From: Neoarius graeffei
Lineage: Eukaryota; Chordata; Actinopteri; Siluriformes; Ariidae
Direction of reading: 5' to 3'
Assembly: GCF_027579695.1 (NCBI RefSeq)
Contig: NC_083577.1
Coordinates: 32,477,198-32,541,197 of the forward strand
DNA: 64,000 bases
In this document: in pieces, positions 45,020-56,288 of the stretch
Layout of the letters: each line of letters begins with the position of its first letter
Numbering within the stretch: position 1 is the first letter of the stretch
Translations under genes and position numbers: made by a program
Notes under the pieces: generated by a model
What the model saw: only the letters and a program-made list of their open reading frames with translations
Told to the model about the DNA's origin: nothing
Databases searched by the model: none

Positions 45020-46691
45020 CACTGTAAGAAGTCTTTCAGTGGTATTGTCCATTTTACTTTATTTTTAAAAGTATATTTATTCCAATAAATCAATTTATTT
45101 TTCTTTTTTAGTTTTTTGAGCTATCTATAAGTAAAAAGTGTGCATATTTTCGTAACTTACTTTTTTATGTTATAAAATTAATTTTATTGGACTTCAACAT
45201 AAATTGATTTAACAAAAATCAGTTTAAATGTTTATATCAGACGTAAAACGTCACGACCTGCCCACCTGCAGCAACGGAAGAACAAGCCTATAGGTAGTCA
45301 GCCATGACTGTCAGCTTGCACTTATGAACAGCTATTTTCTTGTGTCTGTTCAAAATCATTATACATTGTACATTGAGTGGAATTCTTCAGAATGTTGTAA
45401 TGGTTTGTCCTGTTCAGATTTTATACAAAGCTGCAGGTCATGGTTTCTGGTGTGTAAATTGTTAAGTTTTTTATGTTTTATACACACTAAATTGCCCCAC
45501 TGTGAAGCTCCAGCTGGTCAGAAGGAGGGATCTGTGAGTTGTTTAAGTTAAAATGTTTCAACATTTCCACACTGAAAGGCACTACTGTGAAGGTGTTCTG
45601 CTTGTGAATTGTTACAGAAGTACAGATCATCTTAATGTTAAATTGTTTTAGTAAGAAACTGTACTGTGAATGTTCTAAGTAAAACTTGAGATGCTGAGGT
45701 CATACATTCTTTTATACACTGAATACTGATGTTCTTGACTGTTAATACTGTCCAGCTTATTGACACGGTTTGGATATGGCTTGTGAAAATGTTTTAATAA
45801 TATGTATATGGTTAAAAAAAGAAAACTGTACTGTGAAGGTGTTCTACGCAGCACGTTAAAAAGTTGAGGTCATGCATTCTATGCACTAAATGGATGTTGA
45901 CTATTCATACTGTCCAGCTCATTGCCACTGTTTTGATATGGTAATGATTTAATAAAGGTTGGAATTGATATGTCTTGATTTTTTTTATTATTATGCTAAA
46001 TAATTATTTTAAACAGTTTCCATTTTCGGGCGGCATGGTGGTGTAGTGGTTAGCGCTGTCGCCTCACAGCAAGAAGGTCCGGGTTCGAGCCCCGTGGCTG
46101 GCGAGGGCCTTTCTGTGTGGAGTTTGCATGTTGTCCATGTGGGTTTCCTCTGGGTGCTCCGGTTTCCCCCACAGTCCAAAGATATGCAGGTTAGGTTAAC
46201 TGGTAACTCTAAATTGACCGTAGGTGTGAATGGTTGTCTATGTGTCAGCCCTGTGATGACCTGGCGACTTGTCCAGGGTGTACCCTGCCTTTCGCCTGTA
46301 GTCAGCTGGGATAGGCTCCAGCTTGTCTGCGACCCTGTAGAGCAGGATAAAGCAGCTAGAGATAACGAGATGAGTTTCCATTTTCAAAACAAAGAAAGGG
46401 TGAATTGGTCAAAATTAATAAAACAGAGTACAAAAATTATTTTTTCATTTAAATGTTACTTATTTTAATTAAGTCTTGTGTGTTTAATATGCTGATGTTT
46501 TTTACACTGATTTTACTCAGTTTCTTGGCTTTTTCTGTCAATGCAATTTAATCTTTTTGCATACATTGAAATGCATATTATTAAGTTTTCCTTACTCAAA
46601 AATACCATTAGTTGACTAAACTTAGAAAAAGTGGTTGGAAAATGTTGCCTTATTTTTATTGAGTTAGATCTAGGCAATAGTTTTTGCAGTG
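45020..46691. mobile_element. TA-flanked non-coding element with CACTG termini
   Basis: Starts CACTGTAAGAAG and ends TTTTTGCAGTG, flanked by TA (45018-45019, 46692-46693). Removing it with one TA restores the gypsy codons F-Y-D-M-T-K. It includes an imperfect tandem repeat of about 190-bp units (ACTGTGAA..GTTCT, GAGGTCAT.CATTCT, CTGTCCAGCT.ATTG) between 45580 and 45950, and a SINE at 46028. No transposase recognised. Confidence 0.85.
46028..46373 (+). mobile_element. DANA/Mermaid-like SINE
   Basis: Same family as 23659; a perfect 12-bp duplication GTTTCCATTTTC at 46016-46027 and 46374-46385. The head keeps GGGTTCGAGCC. Confidence 0.94.
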
Positions 46692-46757
46692 TATGACATG
46701 ACAAAGAGGATTAAAGTGTCAACAGATGCCTCAAAGGATAGAATTGGTGCAGCATTG

Positions 46758-47543
46758 CTGCTCTGGGGTGCGCCCCACACGTTGGAGGATGGCCCTGCGA
46801 AGGTTGGCGTAGACCAGCCGGCTGTCGGCGGGGAGCTGTAGCGCGGCCAGCTGCGCCTCGTCCGTTAGCAGGGGGAGGAGGCACGCCACGCGCTGTTCCA
46901 CCGGCCAACCCCATGCTTCTGCTGCCTGCTCAAAAAGAGCGAGGAAGGCTTCGGGGTCATAGTGCGGACCCATCTTCGTTAGGGTGAGGTGAGGAGGGTC
47001 CGCGGCGGTGGTGATGGTGGACCCCGCCGACGCGAGCAGGTGCCGGAACGCCTGGCGATCTTCCTGCTGTGCCAGCACCAGGGCTTCGAAACATTGTTCT
47101 TGCTCCTTCCGGAGGGCGACCAGCGCCTGGTGCTGGCTCTGTTGGGCCGAGGCGAGGACATGGACCAGGTCCTTGAAGGGGGAGGACTCCATGGGGCTGT
47201 CTCCTTCTGCGCGCCGTCCCGGGTTTCGGCACCACTGTAAAACCAGAGCAGGTGGGTGGAGCACAGAAGCACAGCAGGCCAGAACTGAGTTATCAGAAAC
47301 TTTTATTTTCGGTTATATAGGTGGCTTTTCAGCTCATTCACTCTCACACACGCACACACATGCATTCGGGTCAGGAGAGCGCTCCCTTTCTCTGCTCTCG
47401 CTCTCCTTTTATAGGGTGCAGTCACTGGGGAAGACACACAAACACAGGTTAACTCACATCAGGTGCAGTGATTCTGTCACTTACCTTCCCTTACTCTGCC
47501 CTCCATTCACAGACCGAAGCTTGACCACACCCCCGCTGCCACA
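46758..47543 (-). mobile_element. 5' end of another gypsy element: LTR, primer site, partial gag
   Basis: LTR 47236-47543 (308 bp, TGTGGCAGCG..GGTTTTACA on the minus strand) with TATAAAAG at 47406-47413 and AATAAA at 47302-47307. The primer-binding site TGGTGCCGAAACCCGGGA (47217-47234) follows directly. Gag is truncated at about 46760, where it abuts the other gypsy remnant, so the two elements are fused head-on. Confidence 0.87.
46760..47192 (-). pseudogene. Truncated gag with SCAN-like capsid
   Basis: From the ATG at 47190-47192 (MESSPFKDLVHVLASAQQSQ) through a Gln-rich helical part to a SCAN/capsid-like segment (YDPEAFLALFEQAAEAWGWP, LTDEAQLAALQLP). Open, but cut off after GRTPEQ by the element junction. 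SCAN domains of vertebrate zinc-finger proteins derive from such gags. Confidence 0.82.
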
Positions 47544-48628
47544 GAGTCTTAAGATCAACTTTGCTAAGAGCTTCTTTGCAATGCATGCCCTTGATATAGA
47601 CATTAGTAGTTGCTAAATCCAGTCCATGAGGTCACATGGCATTCATTTTTAACCAAAATCAATTAAATTTAAAGTGCTCAAAATATGTTAATATATTATA
47701 TCGTCATTCAGCATTCCATATATAATGTGGTAATTAGTAATGGAAACTACTTTACATTTTTGGACAATAAATTTTTTTATTCCTTGCATGCTTTTAAAAA
47801 TTTGATTAAAATGTGGCGATAGTCATGTTACATTAATCCATATGTAATTCCAGAACATTTTGAAATATATTCATAATGTTTTGTATATATTTATTTAATG
47901 ATTAACTTGATGCACTTACAATATACAAGAAAATTTATTTAACACTGTCAGCATATTCAACACCAGTTTCCCCCATTGACTGTGAGAATCCCTCAAAGGT
48001 GCCTCCTGTGTATTCAGCTGCAAGTGAGACACTCTTTGTTTTCAAAGAGTGATTGATCCAGGTTCATCGGAAGTTAAGAGCGAACTAAAGTATTACTTTG
48101 CCTAAGACATTGTTTGGGAGAACCATGTTAGCTCAATGATGGATCTTAAGAGGCAGTTAAAGACACTCTTAACGTTTGTATTGGGAAAGTATTAATCATA
48201 ACATTAATGCTAACATTTATGTTAAGCCATAGCCTCATTTTATACAAGTCTGTTTGTATAACTGTTTAATATGTTGACTAGTAGAGTGTTTCTTGTAGAG
48301 GTAGTTGAAGTATCTAACAAGAAAAACAAAAAAGAAATGCCTTTGCTCTCCTCTCTGCTAAAATAGCTTATCTTCACATGCCAGGGGAGAGAGAAGTCTC
48401 TGCATGTTACAGATACACACACATTACCATATAAGGGGGTAGTGAGAAGAGGAAACTCTCTCTCCCTAAATGCCTTAGTGCACTCCACTTGATGCCTTCT
48501 AGCAGAGCACATGAGACTTCTGTATGTTTATAGAACACTCACAATAAATTTTCTTTATTCTGATTCTCCTTCGACTCAGGCCTCATTATTTTTCCACCAC
48601 ACATTAAGAGGCTTTTGTGAAACCCACC
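47544..48628. other. Duplicated flank sequence; possible LTR-like block
   Basis: 47560-47800 matches 56370-56620 (AGACATTAGTAGTTGCTAAA, TTTTTAACCAAAA). 48273-48606 has LTR-like features (TGTTGAC start, CATATAAGGG, AATAAA, ending CCACCACA), but no duplication was confirmed. No gene seen. Confidence 0.45.
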
Positions 48629-48652
48629 CCGATCTTTGCAAAACCACAAATT

Positions 48653-49484
48653 TCCACAGTCGCTCCATGCCACAATACACAATCCTCCTCTGTTCTTTTT
48701 TCCGACAAGTTATGACATGGAAAAATCCCAAAGCTGGGGGTTCCCGTGTTAGAAGTCATGTATTTCATAAACTGCTAGCTCCACAGCCAGTTTACAAACC
48801 TTATTTTGATCATGAATCAATAAAGATTACTCGGCCCAACAGGTTATTCAATTCAAGTCCATAATATTGATCCAAACGGTTGATTTTTTTTCAACTAAGA
48901 AGAAAACTTCCAGTCTACTCCACCAGTGCTGCCATTTTGGAAATCACATGATGCATTGGTGTGCGCTGATTGGTTGAAAGGTGAGTGATGTTGAATTTGT
49001 CTGCAAGAAACCACACACCAATGTTTTGAATGTGAACTGTCAAAATGAGTAACAAAAACGGGACTAAAGGCTCACAACACACCATATCATGGTATGGAAG
49101 GGCTGGAAATTAAATAAGTAGTACACAAAGTCTATAGGTAAAACAGCATGGCACATAAGGTTCATGAACACCGTTTTGAGCTTCGGCCAATCAGCATGCA
49201 GGAATGTAATCACGTGATTTTCAATCATGGCGGCGCTGGCAGAGTAGACAAACTTTTTGTCTCGATTCAGAAAATCGGCAGCAGGGGGCACTAATATTGA
49301 TTTGAAGTTGCTGAAATGTTGATTTGGGAAACCTTTATTGTTTTGTGATCAAACGGAGACTGACAGATTGTATGTGGAGTGGACTGGTCATGAATTACAG
49401 CTTTGGGGATTTTTCGGTGTCATAACTTGTAGGAAAAGAATACAGAGGAGGATTGTGTATTGTGGCATGTAGCGACTGTGCAAA
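48653..49484. mobile_element. Inverted-repeat element between perfect 24-bp direct repeats
   Basis: Arms of about 330 bp (48653-48990 and 49180-49484) are diverged inverse copies; termini CCACAGTCGCT / AGCGACTGTG. The flanks at 48629-48652 and 49485-49508 are identical over 24 bases (starting CCGATCTTTGCAAAACCACA). The related locus at 14538-14585 is uninterrupted, so the block is an insertion. No coding sequence. Confidence 0.8.
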
Positions 49485-49830
49485 CCGATCTTTGCAAAAC
49501 CACAAATTGCTGGTGGAGGAAAACTTAGAGCTTGAATTCTCATTCACTGCAGTTTCACATATAACACACACAGCTAAATGTTTCATCCAAGATTAACAGC
49601 ATAGTGCTAACAAGTACAAATACAATAAAGACATGAGCTTTCAAATTCTCAGTTTATTTATAATTAACATACATCAGTGAAATTAAATAATATTTTCAGC
49701 TTATTGTACATTTAAAACATACATTCGGGATTTTAATGAAATGTTACCTTATTATTTTGAGTTAATGCATTATTTCAAGATAGTGTCATTATTTAACTGA
49801 TTATTTTGACTTACTCAGACATTCAAAATA

Positions 49831-51435
49831 CAACCCCAATTCCAAAAAAGTTGGGACAAAGTATAAATTGTAAATAAAAATGGAATGCAATGATGTGGAA
49901 GTTTCAAAATTCCATATTTTATTCAGAATAGAACATAGATAACATATCAAATGTTTAAACTGAGAAAATGTATCATTTAAAAAGAAAAATTAGGTGATTT
50001 TAAATTTCATGACAACGCCACATCTCAAAAAAGTTGGGACAAGGCCATGTTTACCACAGTGAGACATCCCCTTTTCTCTTTACAACAGTCTGTAAACGTC
50101 TGGGGACTGAGGAGACAAGTTGCTCAAGTTTAGGAATAGGAATGTTAACCCATTCTTGTCTAATGTAGGATTCTAGTTGCTCAACTGTCTTAGGTCTTTT
50201 TTGTCATATCTTCCATTTTATGATGCGCCAAATGTTTTCTATGGGTGAAAGATCTGGACTGCAGGCTGGCCAGTTCAGTACCCAGACCCTTCTTCTATGC
50301 AGCCATGATGCTGTAATTGATGCAGTATGTGGTTTGGCATTGTCATGTTGGAAAATGCAAGGTCTTCCCTGAAAGAGACGTCGTCTGGATGGGAGCATAT
50401 GTTGCTCTAGAACCTGGATATACCTTTCAGCATTGATGGTGTCTTTCCAGATGTGTACGCTGCCCATGCCACATGCACTAATGCAACCCCATACCATCAG
50501 AGATGCAGGCTTCTGAACTGAACACTGATAACAACTTGGGTTGTCCTTCTCCTCTTTAGTCCGAATGACACGGCGTCCCTGATTTCCATAAAAAACTTCA
50601 AATTTTGATTCATCTGACCACAGAACAGTTTTCCACTTTGCCACAGTCCATTTTAAATGAGCCTTGGCCCAGATAAGACGTCTGCGCTTCTGGATCATGT
50701 TTAGATACAACTTCTTCTTTGAACTATAGAGTTTTAGCTGGCAACGGCGGATGGCACGGTGAATTGTGTTCACAGATAATGTTCTCTGGAAATATTCCTG
50801 AGCCCATTTTGTGATTTCCAATACAGAAGCATGCCTGTATGTGATGCAGTGCCGTCTAAGGGCCCGAAGATCACGGGCACCCAGTATGGTTTTCCGGCCT
50901 TGATCCTTATGCACAGAGATTCTTCCAGATTCTCTGAATCTTTTGATGATATTATGCACTGTAGATGATGATATGTTCAAACTCTTTGCAATTTTACACT
51001 GTCGAACTCCTTTCTGATATTGCTCCACTATTTGTTGGCGCAGAATTAGGGGGATTGGTGATCCTCTTCCCATCTTTACTTCTGAGAGCCACTGCCACTC
51101 CAAGATGCTCTTTTTATACCCAGTCATGTTAATGACCTATTGCCAATTGACCTAATGAGTTGCAATTTGGTCCTCCAGCTGTTCCTTTTTTGTAGCTTTA
51201 ACTTTTCCAGCCTCTTATTGCCCCTGTCCCAACTTTTTTGAGATGTGTTGCTGTCATGAAATTTCAAATGAGCCAATATTTGGCATGAAATTTCAAAATG
51301 TCTCACTTTCGACATTTGATATGTTGTCTATGTTCTATTGTGAATACAATATGAGTTTTTGAGATTAGTAAATTATTGCATTCCGTTTTTATTTACAATT
51401 TGCACTTTGTCCCAACTTTTTTGGAATCGGGGTTG
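49831..51435 (-). mobile_element. Tc1-like transposon, complete apart from one nonsense change
   Basis: Termini CAACCCCAATTCCAAAAAAG and the inverse ending at 51435, flanked by TA (49829-49830, 51436-51437). The subterminal word AAAAAAGTTGGGACAA is repeated inside each end (about 50026 and 51230), as direct repeats within terminal repeats of some fish Tc1 elements. 1,605 bp, typical full length. Confidence 0.95.
50051..51127 (-). pseudogene. Tc1-like transposase with a single in-frame stop
   Basis: Open from 51127 to the TGA at 50204-50206, then open again in the same frame to the natural stop at 50051-50053. HTH (CKIAKSLNISSSTVHNIIKRF), and the full DD34E set: VLWSDESKFE, FQHDNAKPHT, SPDLSPIENIW. 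The stop sits where relatives have Arg, consistent with a CGA to TGA change at a CpG. About 50 C-terminal residues would be lost. Otherwise one of the best-preserved transposases here. Confidence 0.93.
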
Positions 51436-51968
51436 TATATCAATATTGTCAGTAAGAGTACTGAGAACAACGCTGAGCAAACTACAAACATGGCCGCTCA
51501 AGACTACACTGCCCATGAGCCACAGTGCCCCCTGTCACCAGACTATTGAACTCAGCTAAGGATCAACAATCAGCAACCATGCTACTTAAGCCTCTCTCTC
51601 ATAAACACTTAGTGCGACATATTGTTTTGTGGTCTCCAGTGCATGCTGTAGATGCAATTGGTAATTAAGTGATCAATATCATTAAATCATTAAATCAGTC
51701 TCATTAAATATTAAATCAGTCTCATTAAATAATACCATTAATTTTGGTGCTTAATAATAAATTATCAAACAGCTAACTTATGGTATATTCCAAATTATTA
51801 TGATCACTTACCGTATTACATAACTCATATGCACCTTGGAATTCTTTGAGATTGGGTACTTCAAAGAATATAGAAGCAACACAGACACAGTTTAACAGTT
51901 AATTGAATTTATTATAACAGATAAAAAATGAATAATAGCAGTTGAATACATTATATACAGTGTGTGTG

Positions 51969-51999
<31 letters not shown>

Positions 52000-52165
52000 A
52001 GAGTGATTGGAATCTTATCTGAGGTATGTGTATGTGTGTTTGTGTGTGGGGGAGAGAAAGGTGTGTGTGTGTGTGGGTGATGGGTCACCACATGGGATTT
52101 GAGGAGAACAAAGGAGTTAGATTTGGTTGCTAGCTAAGATGTGTTGGCCACGTGTGGAGACAAAG

Positions 52166-52863
52166 CCCATGTTTACATTAGACTGTATCAGCGGATCATC
52201 AGGTTAATGTTTTTAAAACGATTAGTGTGCACACAGCAACACCAATACACGATTTCCGTGCACACAGCAATACCAATACACGGATACGCTCGCCTCTGCA
52301 GGCATCCTGCGCTCCAATTCACTCCGCCCTGAACAGCGAGTGCCCTCTGGAGGGTGCGCACTCCGGCCTTGCGCAGCTCACAGAGCACGCGAGTGAAGTG
52401 AACAAGCTGTGATTCGGGACTGAGCCACTGTGTGTGTGATCCCAGTGCATATCACTTACCACTTGCAAGTGGAAGGATGGCAAGCCTAAAGACAATGATA
52501 ACTACACAATGGGCAGTATTTGCATCAGTATTTGCAGTATTTTCATACTTTTATACTCTTTAATGAAAGGTGATACAAGGCGGAAGTCCGCGCCGTTTTT
52601 CAGCAGTCGCGTCACATAACCAACGCCAGCGAATCAGGAAGGTGGATGTCACAGTGACGTTGTCCAATGAGATGCCAGCTAGAGCTCAGCACAGCGTATC
52701 CGCGTATTCTGAATGTTTACACAGCACCGGACCAGACACGATCTGGATTGAATACGTGGACGCTGGCGGATTCCCATTTCCCGGCGTTTCCAGGCGGTTT
52801 AATGTAAACGGATAGTGCATCCGCGAAGAAAACGAGACAGATACAGTCTAATGTAAACGTAGC
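52166..52863. mobile_element. MITE with TTTACATTAGACTGTATC termini
   Basis: Left TTTACATTAGACTGTATC (52172-52189) and its inverse (52840-52857). CAAAG lies on both sides (52161-52165, 52864-52868). About 700 bp, GC-rich inside, no ORF of note. It resembles the Harbinger-like MITEs at 14595 and 56847 in the style of its termini. Confidence 0.8.
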
Positions 52864-52983
52864 CAAAGATTAGCCTTGTGTTACTAGCTAAGACAAAGGA
52901 ATGCTAGCTAAAGTGTGTTTGTGAGGCCTGTGACCTAAACAAAGACTAGCCTGGATAGCTAACTCCACTAGCTTATAACACTA

Positions 52984-53458
52984 TGCAGGTGCATTTGGTA
53001 ATTATGAAGTGATCTCATTAAATCAGTCTCATTAAATTTGAAGGTTAATAATTAAATTGAATCAATCCCATTGAATCATTTAATTTCACTCATTTGAATT
53101 GAATCATACCATGGAATCAGTCTCATTGAATCGTTTGAAGTGAATCATTCAGGTGAATCATTCAGTGAATCATTTAGTGAATCATTTAATGAATCATTTA
53201 GTGAATCGTTTAGTGAATCATACCATTAATCCTGGTGCTTAATAATAAATTACCAAACAGCTAAATTATGGTATATTTCCAAATTATTACGATCACTTAC
53301 CATATTACATAACTTATATGCACCTTTTTGAATTCTTTGAGAGATTGGGTGACTTCGGAAATATTGGAACACCAACAAGATGAATACACACAGCTTTGAT
53401 AATAAATGAATTTATTATAACAAAGATAAAATTGGATAATCAATATATACAAGCAGTG

Positions 53459-53511
<53 letters not shown>

Positions 53512-54685
53512 AGGAGGCCTAGCTTGTTGCTAGCTAAAACAAAGAAATGTTATCTAAATAGAACAAGGATTAGCTCTGTTGCTAATGTGTGCTTGTGTGT
53601 GTGTGGTCTGTGTGTATAGAAGGCCCTAGATTAGCTTTGTGTGGCTAATGTGTGCTTGTTAAAGGCCCTATGGCCTAGCTAAGCACGTGGTAGGCCTAGA
53701 TTAGCTTGTGGCTAAGCTAAGACAAAGGAAAGCTGGCTAAGGTGTATTTGTGAGTGGTCACATGGCGTAGGCCTCTAGGCCTAAGCAAAGGTTAGCCTAG
53801 TTTGCTAACGACAAAGGAATTAGCCATGTGGCGAGCTAAAGGTGTGTCTGAGCACGTGTCTCTAAGTAACAAAGGAATGCTAGCTCATAATACTGAATTC
53901 ACTGAAATCTTGATGCAATCAAGATATGATAATGAAATCAAAATGTTAGTAAGAGAGAGAGAGACATGCACAGCCTATTAAAACAAATGAGATTAAACAA
54001 ACAGAACAATTCAATTCGACACGCTGCGTGTTTCACAGTGTAACGAATAAACCTGGGTTTAAATTCACACTTTCAATAAAGCAACTTCCTAAAACTAGCT
54101 TAATTATTATGCCCAAATATATTTTACTCAATATCTTGCCTCTAGCAAGGTTCTGAGAAGATGTTCACCGTTGTAGAGCTTCGCTGTTCATGAAGCACGT
54201 GAGCCGCTCGTGTAGAAGGCGCAGGGAAACTTCTTGGGTCCTGCTTGATGAAGAGAGAGTCTCTGATCAAGTAATGTGCACAGCGCTTCAATCAGGAGGA
54301 ATTCTGGTTGCTCCTAATTACAAATTAACTACTTTGAGCTGTAGTAGTTAATGAATGAATGGAAAACCAGTTGTAACTCACTGAGTTTTAAATCGCGCGA
54401 TCTTAGAGTCTCCCGTGGCCAAAGGTAAGAAAGAAATCGCGCTAAATCGTGGATCTTGCAAGAAAGGAAGAAAAAAAAAGACGTCTTTATCTGGTTTGCC
54501 CGAAAAGAGCAATCTCTCTGTGTCCAGACTCCTTGGAGTCCAGGCGGAAAGAGAAAGAGCTAGGAGTGTCCTTGTGGTTCATGCCCTCCTGGGGGATGAC
54601 GTAGATGATCCCGCCCTGGCGTGACGCAGGTCAACGCGGAAGTGGGCTGATGGGGAATGTAGTTTCTTAGTGGAATGTACCTACA
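52984..54685 (-). mobile_element. LTR-like repeat, copy C, nested in copy B/D
   Basis: 1,702 bp from TGCAGGTGC to ACCTACA, with the 4-bp duplication ACTA (52980-52983, 54686-54689). Features in the family order: GAATCATTTAGTGAATCA array (53145-53220), GAATTTATTATAAC, (TG)n 53461-53509, GCTAG-rich middle, and a right end with GATCCCGCCCTGGCGTGACG. A complete copy within another. Confidence 0.88.
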
Positions 54686-55740
54686 ACTACTAAATCCACC
54701 AAAATCTTGATGAGGTCAAAATATGTGTAAGAATGAAATTAAGAGTGTTAGGAAGGAATAGAAGAAGCATGCAAAACCTATCTATTAAACACAACTGAGA
54801 GATCAAAACAAAATAGAACAATCATCAATTCAACACCCTAAGTGTTTACAGTGTACACAATTAAACCATTCCTGAGTTTAAATTCACACTGCTTCATAAA
54901 GCTCATTCCTAAGACTAGTTTTATGCCCCAAAATTGCCAGTCTTACTCAGTATCTTGCCTCTACGCAGGATTATGAGATGTTCCGAGACTTTTGGAGTTT
55001 CACAGTTGTGGAGACCTCCGTGAAGCACAGAGAATTTCTTGGTCCGATGCGTAGTCGCTCATGATGAAAAGAAGTCCCTGATCAAATAATGTGCACAGCG
55101 CTTTAATTAGAAGGATCCGGTCGCTTCTAACCTTTTAAATTAATTGCTTTGGGCGGCAGTTTGGTAACGTTACTGATAGACAAACAAAAACCGGTTGTAA
55201 CTCAACCGAGAGATAGAGACAGCACGATTTAAGTAGTTCTACCATGGCCAAGGGTAAACAAAAACCGTGCTGAATTGTTTTTCTCTGGAGAAAAGACGTC
55301 TGTATTTTGGATGCTCTGGTGAGCGGCCTCTTTATCTCTGTAGAACGCCGCTTGCGATGGGATTCACAGCACCAAAGAGAAAGACGGAAGCATTGCTAAG
55401 TTACTTATGGCTTCCTGGAGGATGTTACGTAGGTGATCCCGCCCAGCCGTGACGCAGGTCAACGCGGAAGTTGGCTGATGGGAAATGTAGTTTCTTAAAG
55501 GGGCTGTTGTAGTTCTTAGACGGACTGTGTTACCTACAATGCTGAGCCTTTATCTTGCTGTATGCATACTGTTGGTTTGATTCTTGCTATCCTTCCTTGT
55601 TCATGCTATGTTGTCCTGTTTGCTGATTGACTAACCCTTGCCTGCCTTCAACCACGACTCTAGTCTCATGATTTGGTGTCGTTACTGTTTGCTCTTTGCT
55701 CTCCCCTGCAATTACATCTATAAGTGCCTGCACTCTGACA

Positions 55741-55930
55741 TAGATTTTAAGATGTCATTTATGAGTTAATTATTTCAAGATATTCTGTAAAATTGAGTTA
55801 TTCACTTAGTGTGCTTAAGGGCTTCTAAAGGAAAGACTTACAAAGAACATTAATCTTTTAATCTGCAGTATTTTATTAATGAACTGGAATAAACCAGAGT
55901 AAAACATCAGTTCTGATTGGGGTGGGTTTC
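55741..55930 (-). pseudogene. Decayed copy of the TRIM 3' flank
   Basis: 55838-55918 aligns with 33946-34028 (GACTTACA, AATCTTTTA.TCTG, AATGAACTGGA.TAAA, TTCTGATT), the end of the TRIM coding exon and its polyadenylation region. 55741-55837 aligns more loosely with 33843-33945. The SPRY domain itself is not present, so only the 3' tip of a paralogue is left. Confidence 0.65.
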
Positions 55931-55947
55931 CCAATAATGTTGCATTT

Positions 55948-56288
55948 TAGGGCAAAGAAGAAACCTTTATTTGTCACATGCACAGTGAAATTTATCCTCT
56001 GCATTTAACCCATCTGAAGCAGAGGATGAATTTGCAGTGGGCAGCCACACCAGAGTGCCCGGGGAGCAATCAGGGTTCAGGTACCTTGCTCAAGGTCGCC
56101 TCACGTCAATCTAACTGCATGTCTTTTGGATTGTGGGGGGAAACTGGAGCACCCGGAGGAAACCCACACAGACACGGGGAGAACATGCAAACTCCACACA
56201 GAAAGGCCCTCGCCAGCCACTGGGTTCGAACCCAGAACCTTCTTGCTGTGAGGCAACCATGCTAACCACTACACCACCATGCTGCCTG
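55948..56288 (-). mobile_element. tRNA-headed SINE of a second type
   Basis: The head on the minus strand (GGCAGCATGGTGGTGTAGTG, GGGTTCGAACCC) matches the DANA-like family, but the body differs after GTCCAAAAGACATGCAG (AAGGTACCTGAACCCTGATT) and the tail includes GTGACAAATAAAGGTTTC. The same tail, without head, surrounds the SINE at 39979. Confidence 0.87.

Larger units (their letters stand above)
42661..46757 (+). mobile_element. Ty3/gypsy retrotransposon remnant (non-chromodomain type)
   Basis: Probable 5' LTR 42661-42871 (TGTGAAG..AAAACA, with AATAAA at about 42808) followed by TGGTACCAGAAG (42872-42883), a plausible tRNA-type primer-binding site. Gag, zinc knuckles, protease and RT follow, decayed. 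A TA-flanked element (45020-46691) splits the RNase H region. It ends after RNase H block 1 (KVSTDASKDRIGAALL) at about 46757, where another element begins. No 3' LTR. Confidence 0.8.
51647..55538 (-). mobile_element. LTR-like repeat, copy B/D, split by further insertions
   Basis: Same family as 20287-22132. Left part 51647-52983, right part 54690-55538, termini TGTAGATGC and TTACCTACA, flanked by ATGC (51643-51646, 55539-55542). It contains a Harbinger-like MITE (52166-52863) and a whole second copy (52984-54685). Its own sequence is about 1.5 kb. (TG)n at 51960-51999. ACTACATTTCCCATCAGCC-like sequence lies near its right end on the minus strand. Confidence 0.85.
51447..55740 (+). mobile_element. 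Solo gypsy LTR (relative of 7154/11800) carrying nested insertions
   Basis: 51447-51646 begins TGTCAGTAAGAGTACTGAGA, like the minus-strand start of the 7154-type LTR, and 55543-55740 ends ATAAGTGCCTGCACTCTGAC.A, like its end. Together they make one diverged solo LTR in plus orientation, split by the insertion at 51647-55538. The flanking 5-mers (AATAT, TAGAT) do not match, so the original duplication is lost. Confidence 0.8.

Noticed and set aside
52986..53220. Regularly spaced GAATCATTTAGT units as a CRISPR-like array
   Set aside because: Units are short and contiguous without spacers, in a vertebrate repeat; simple tandem array.
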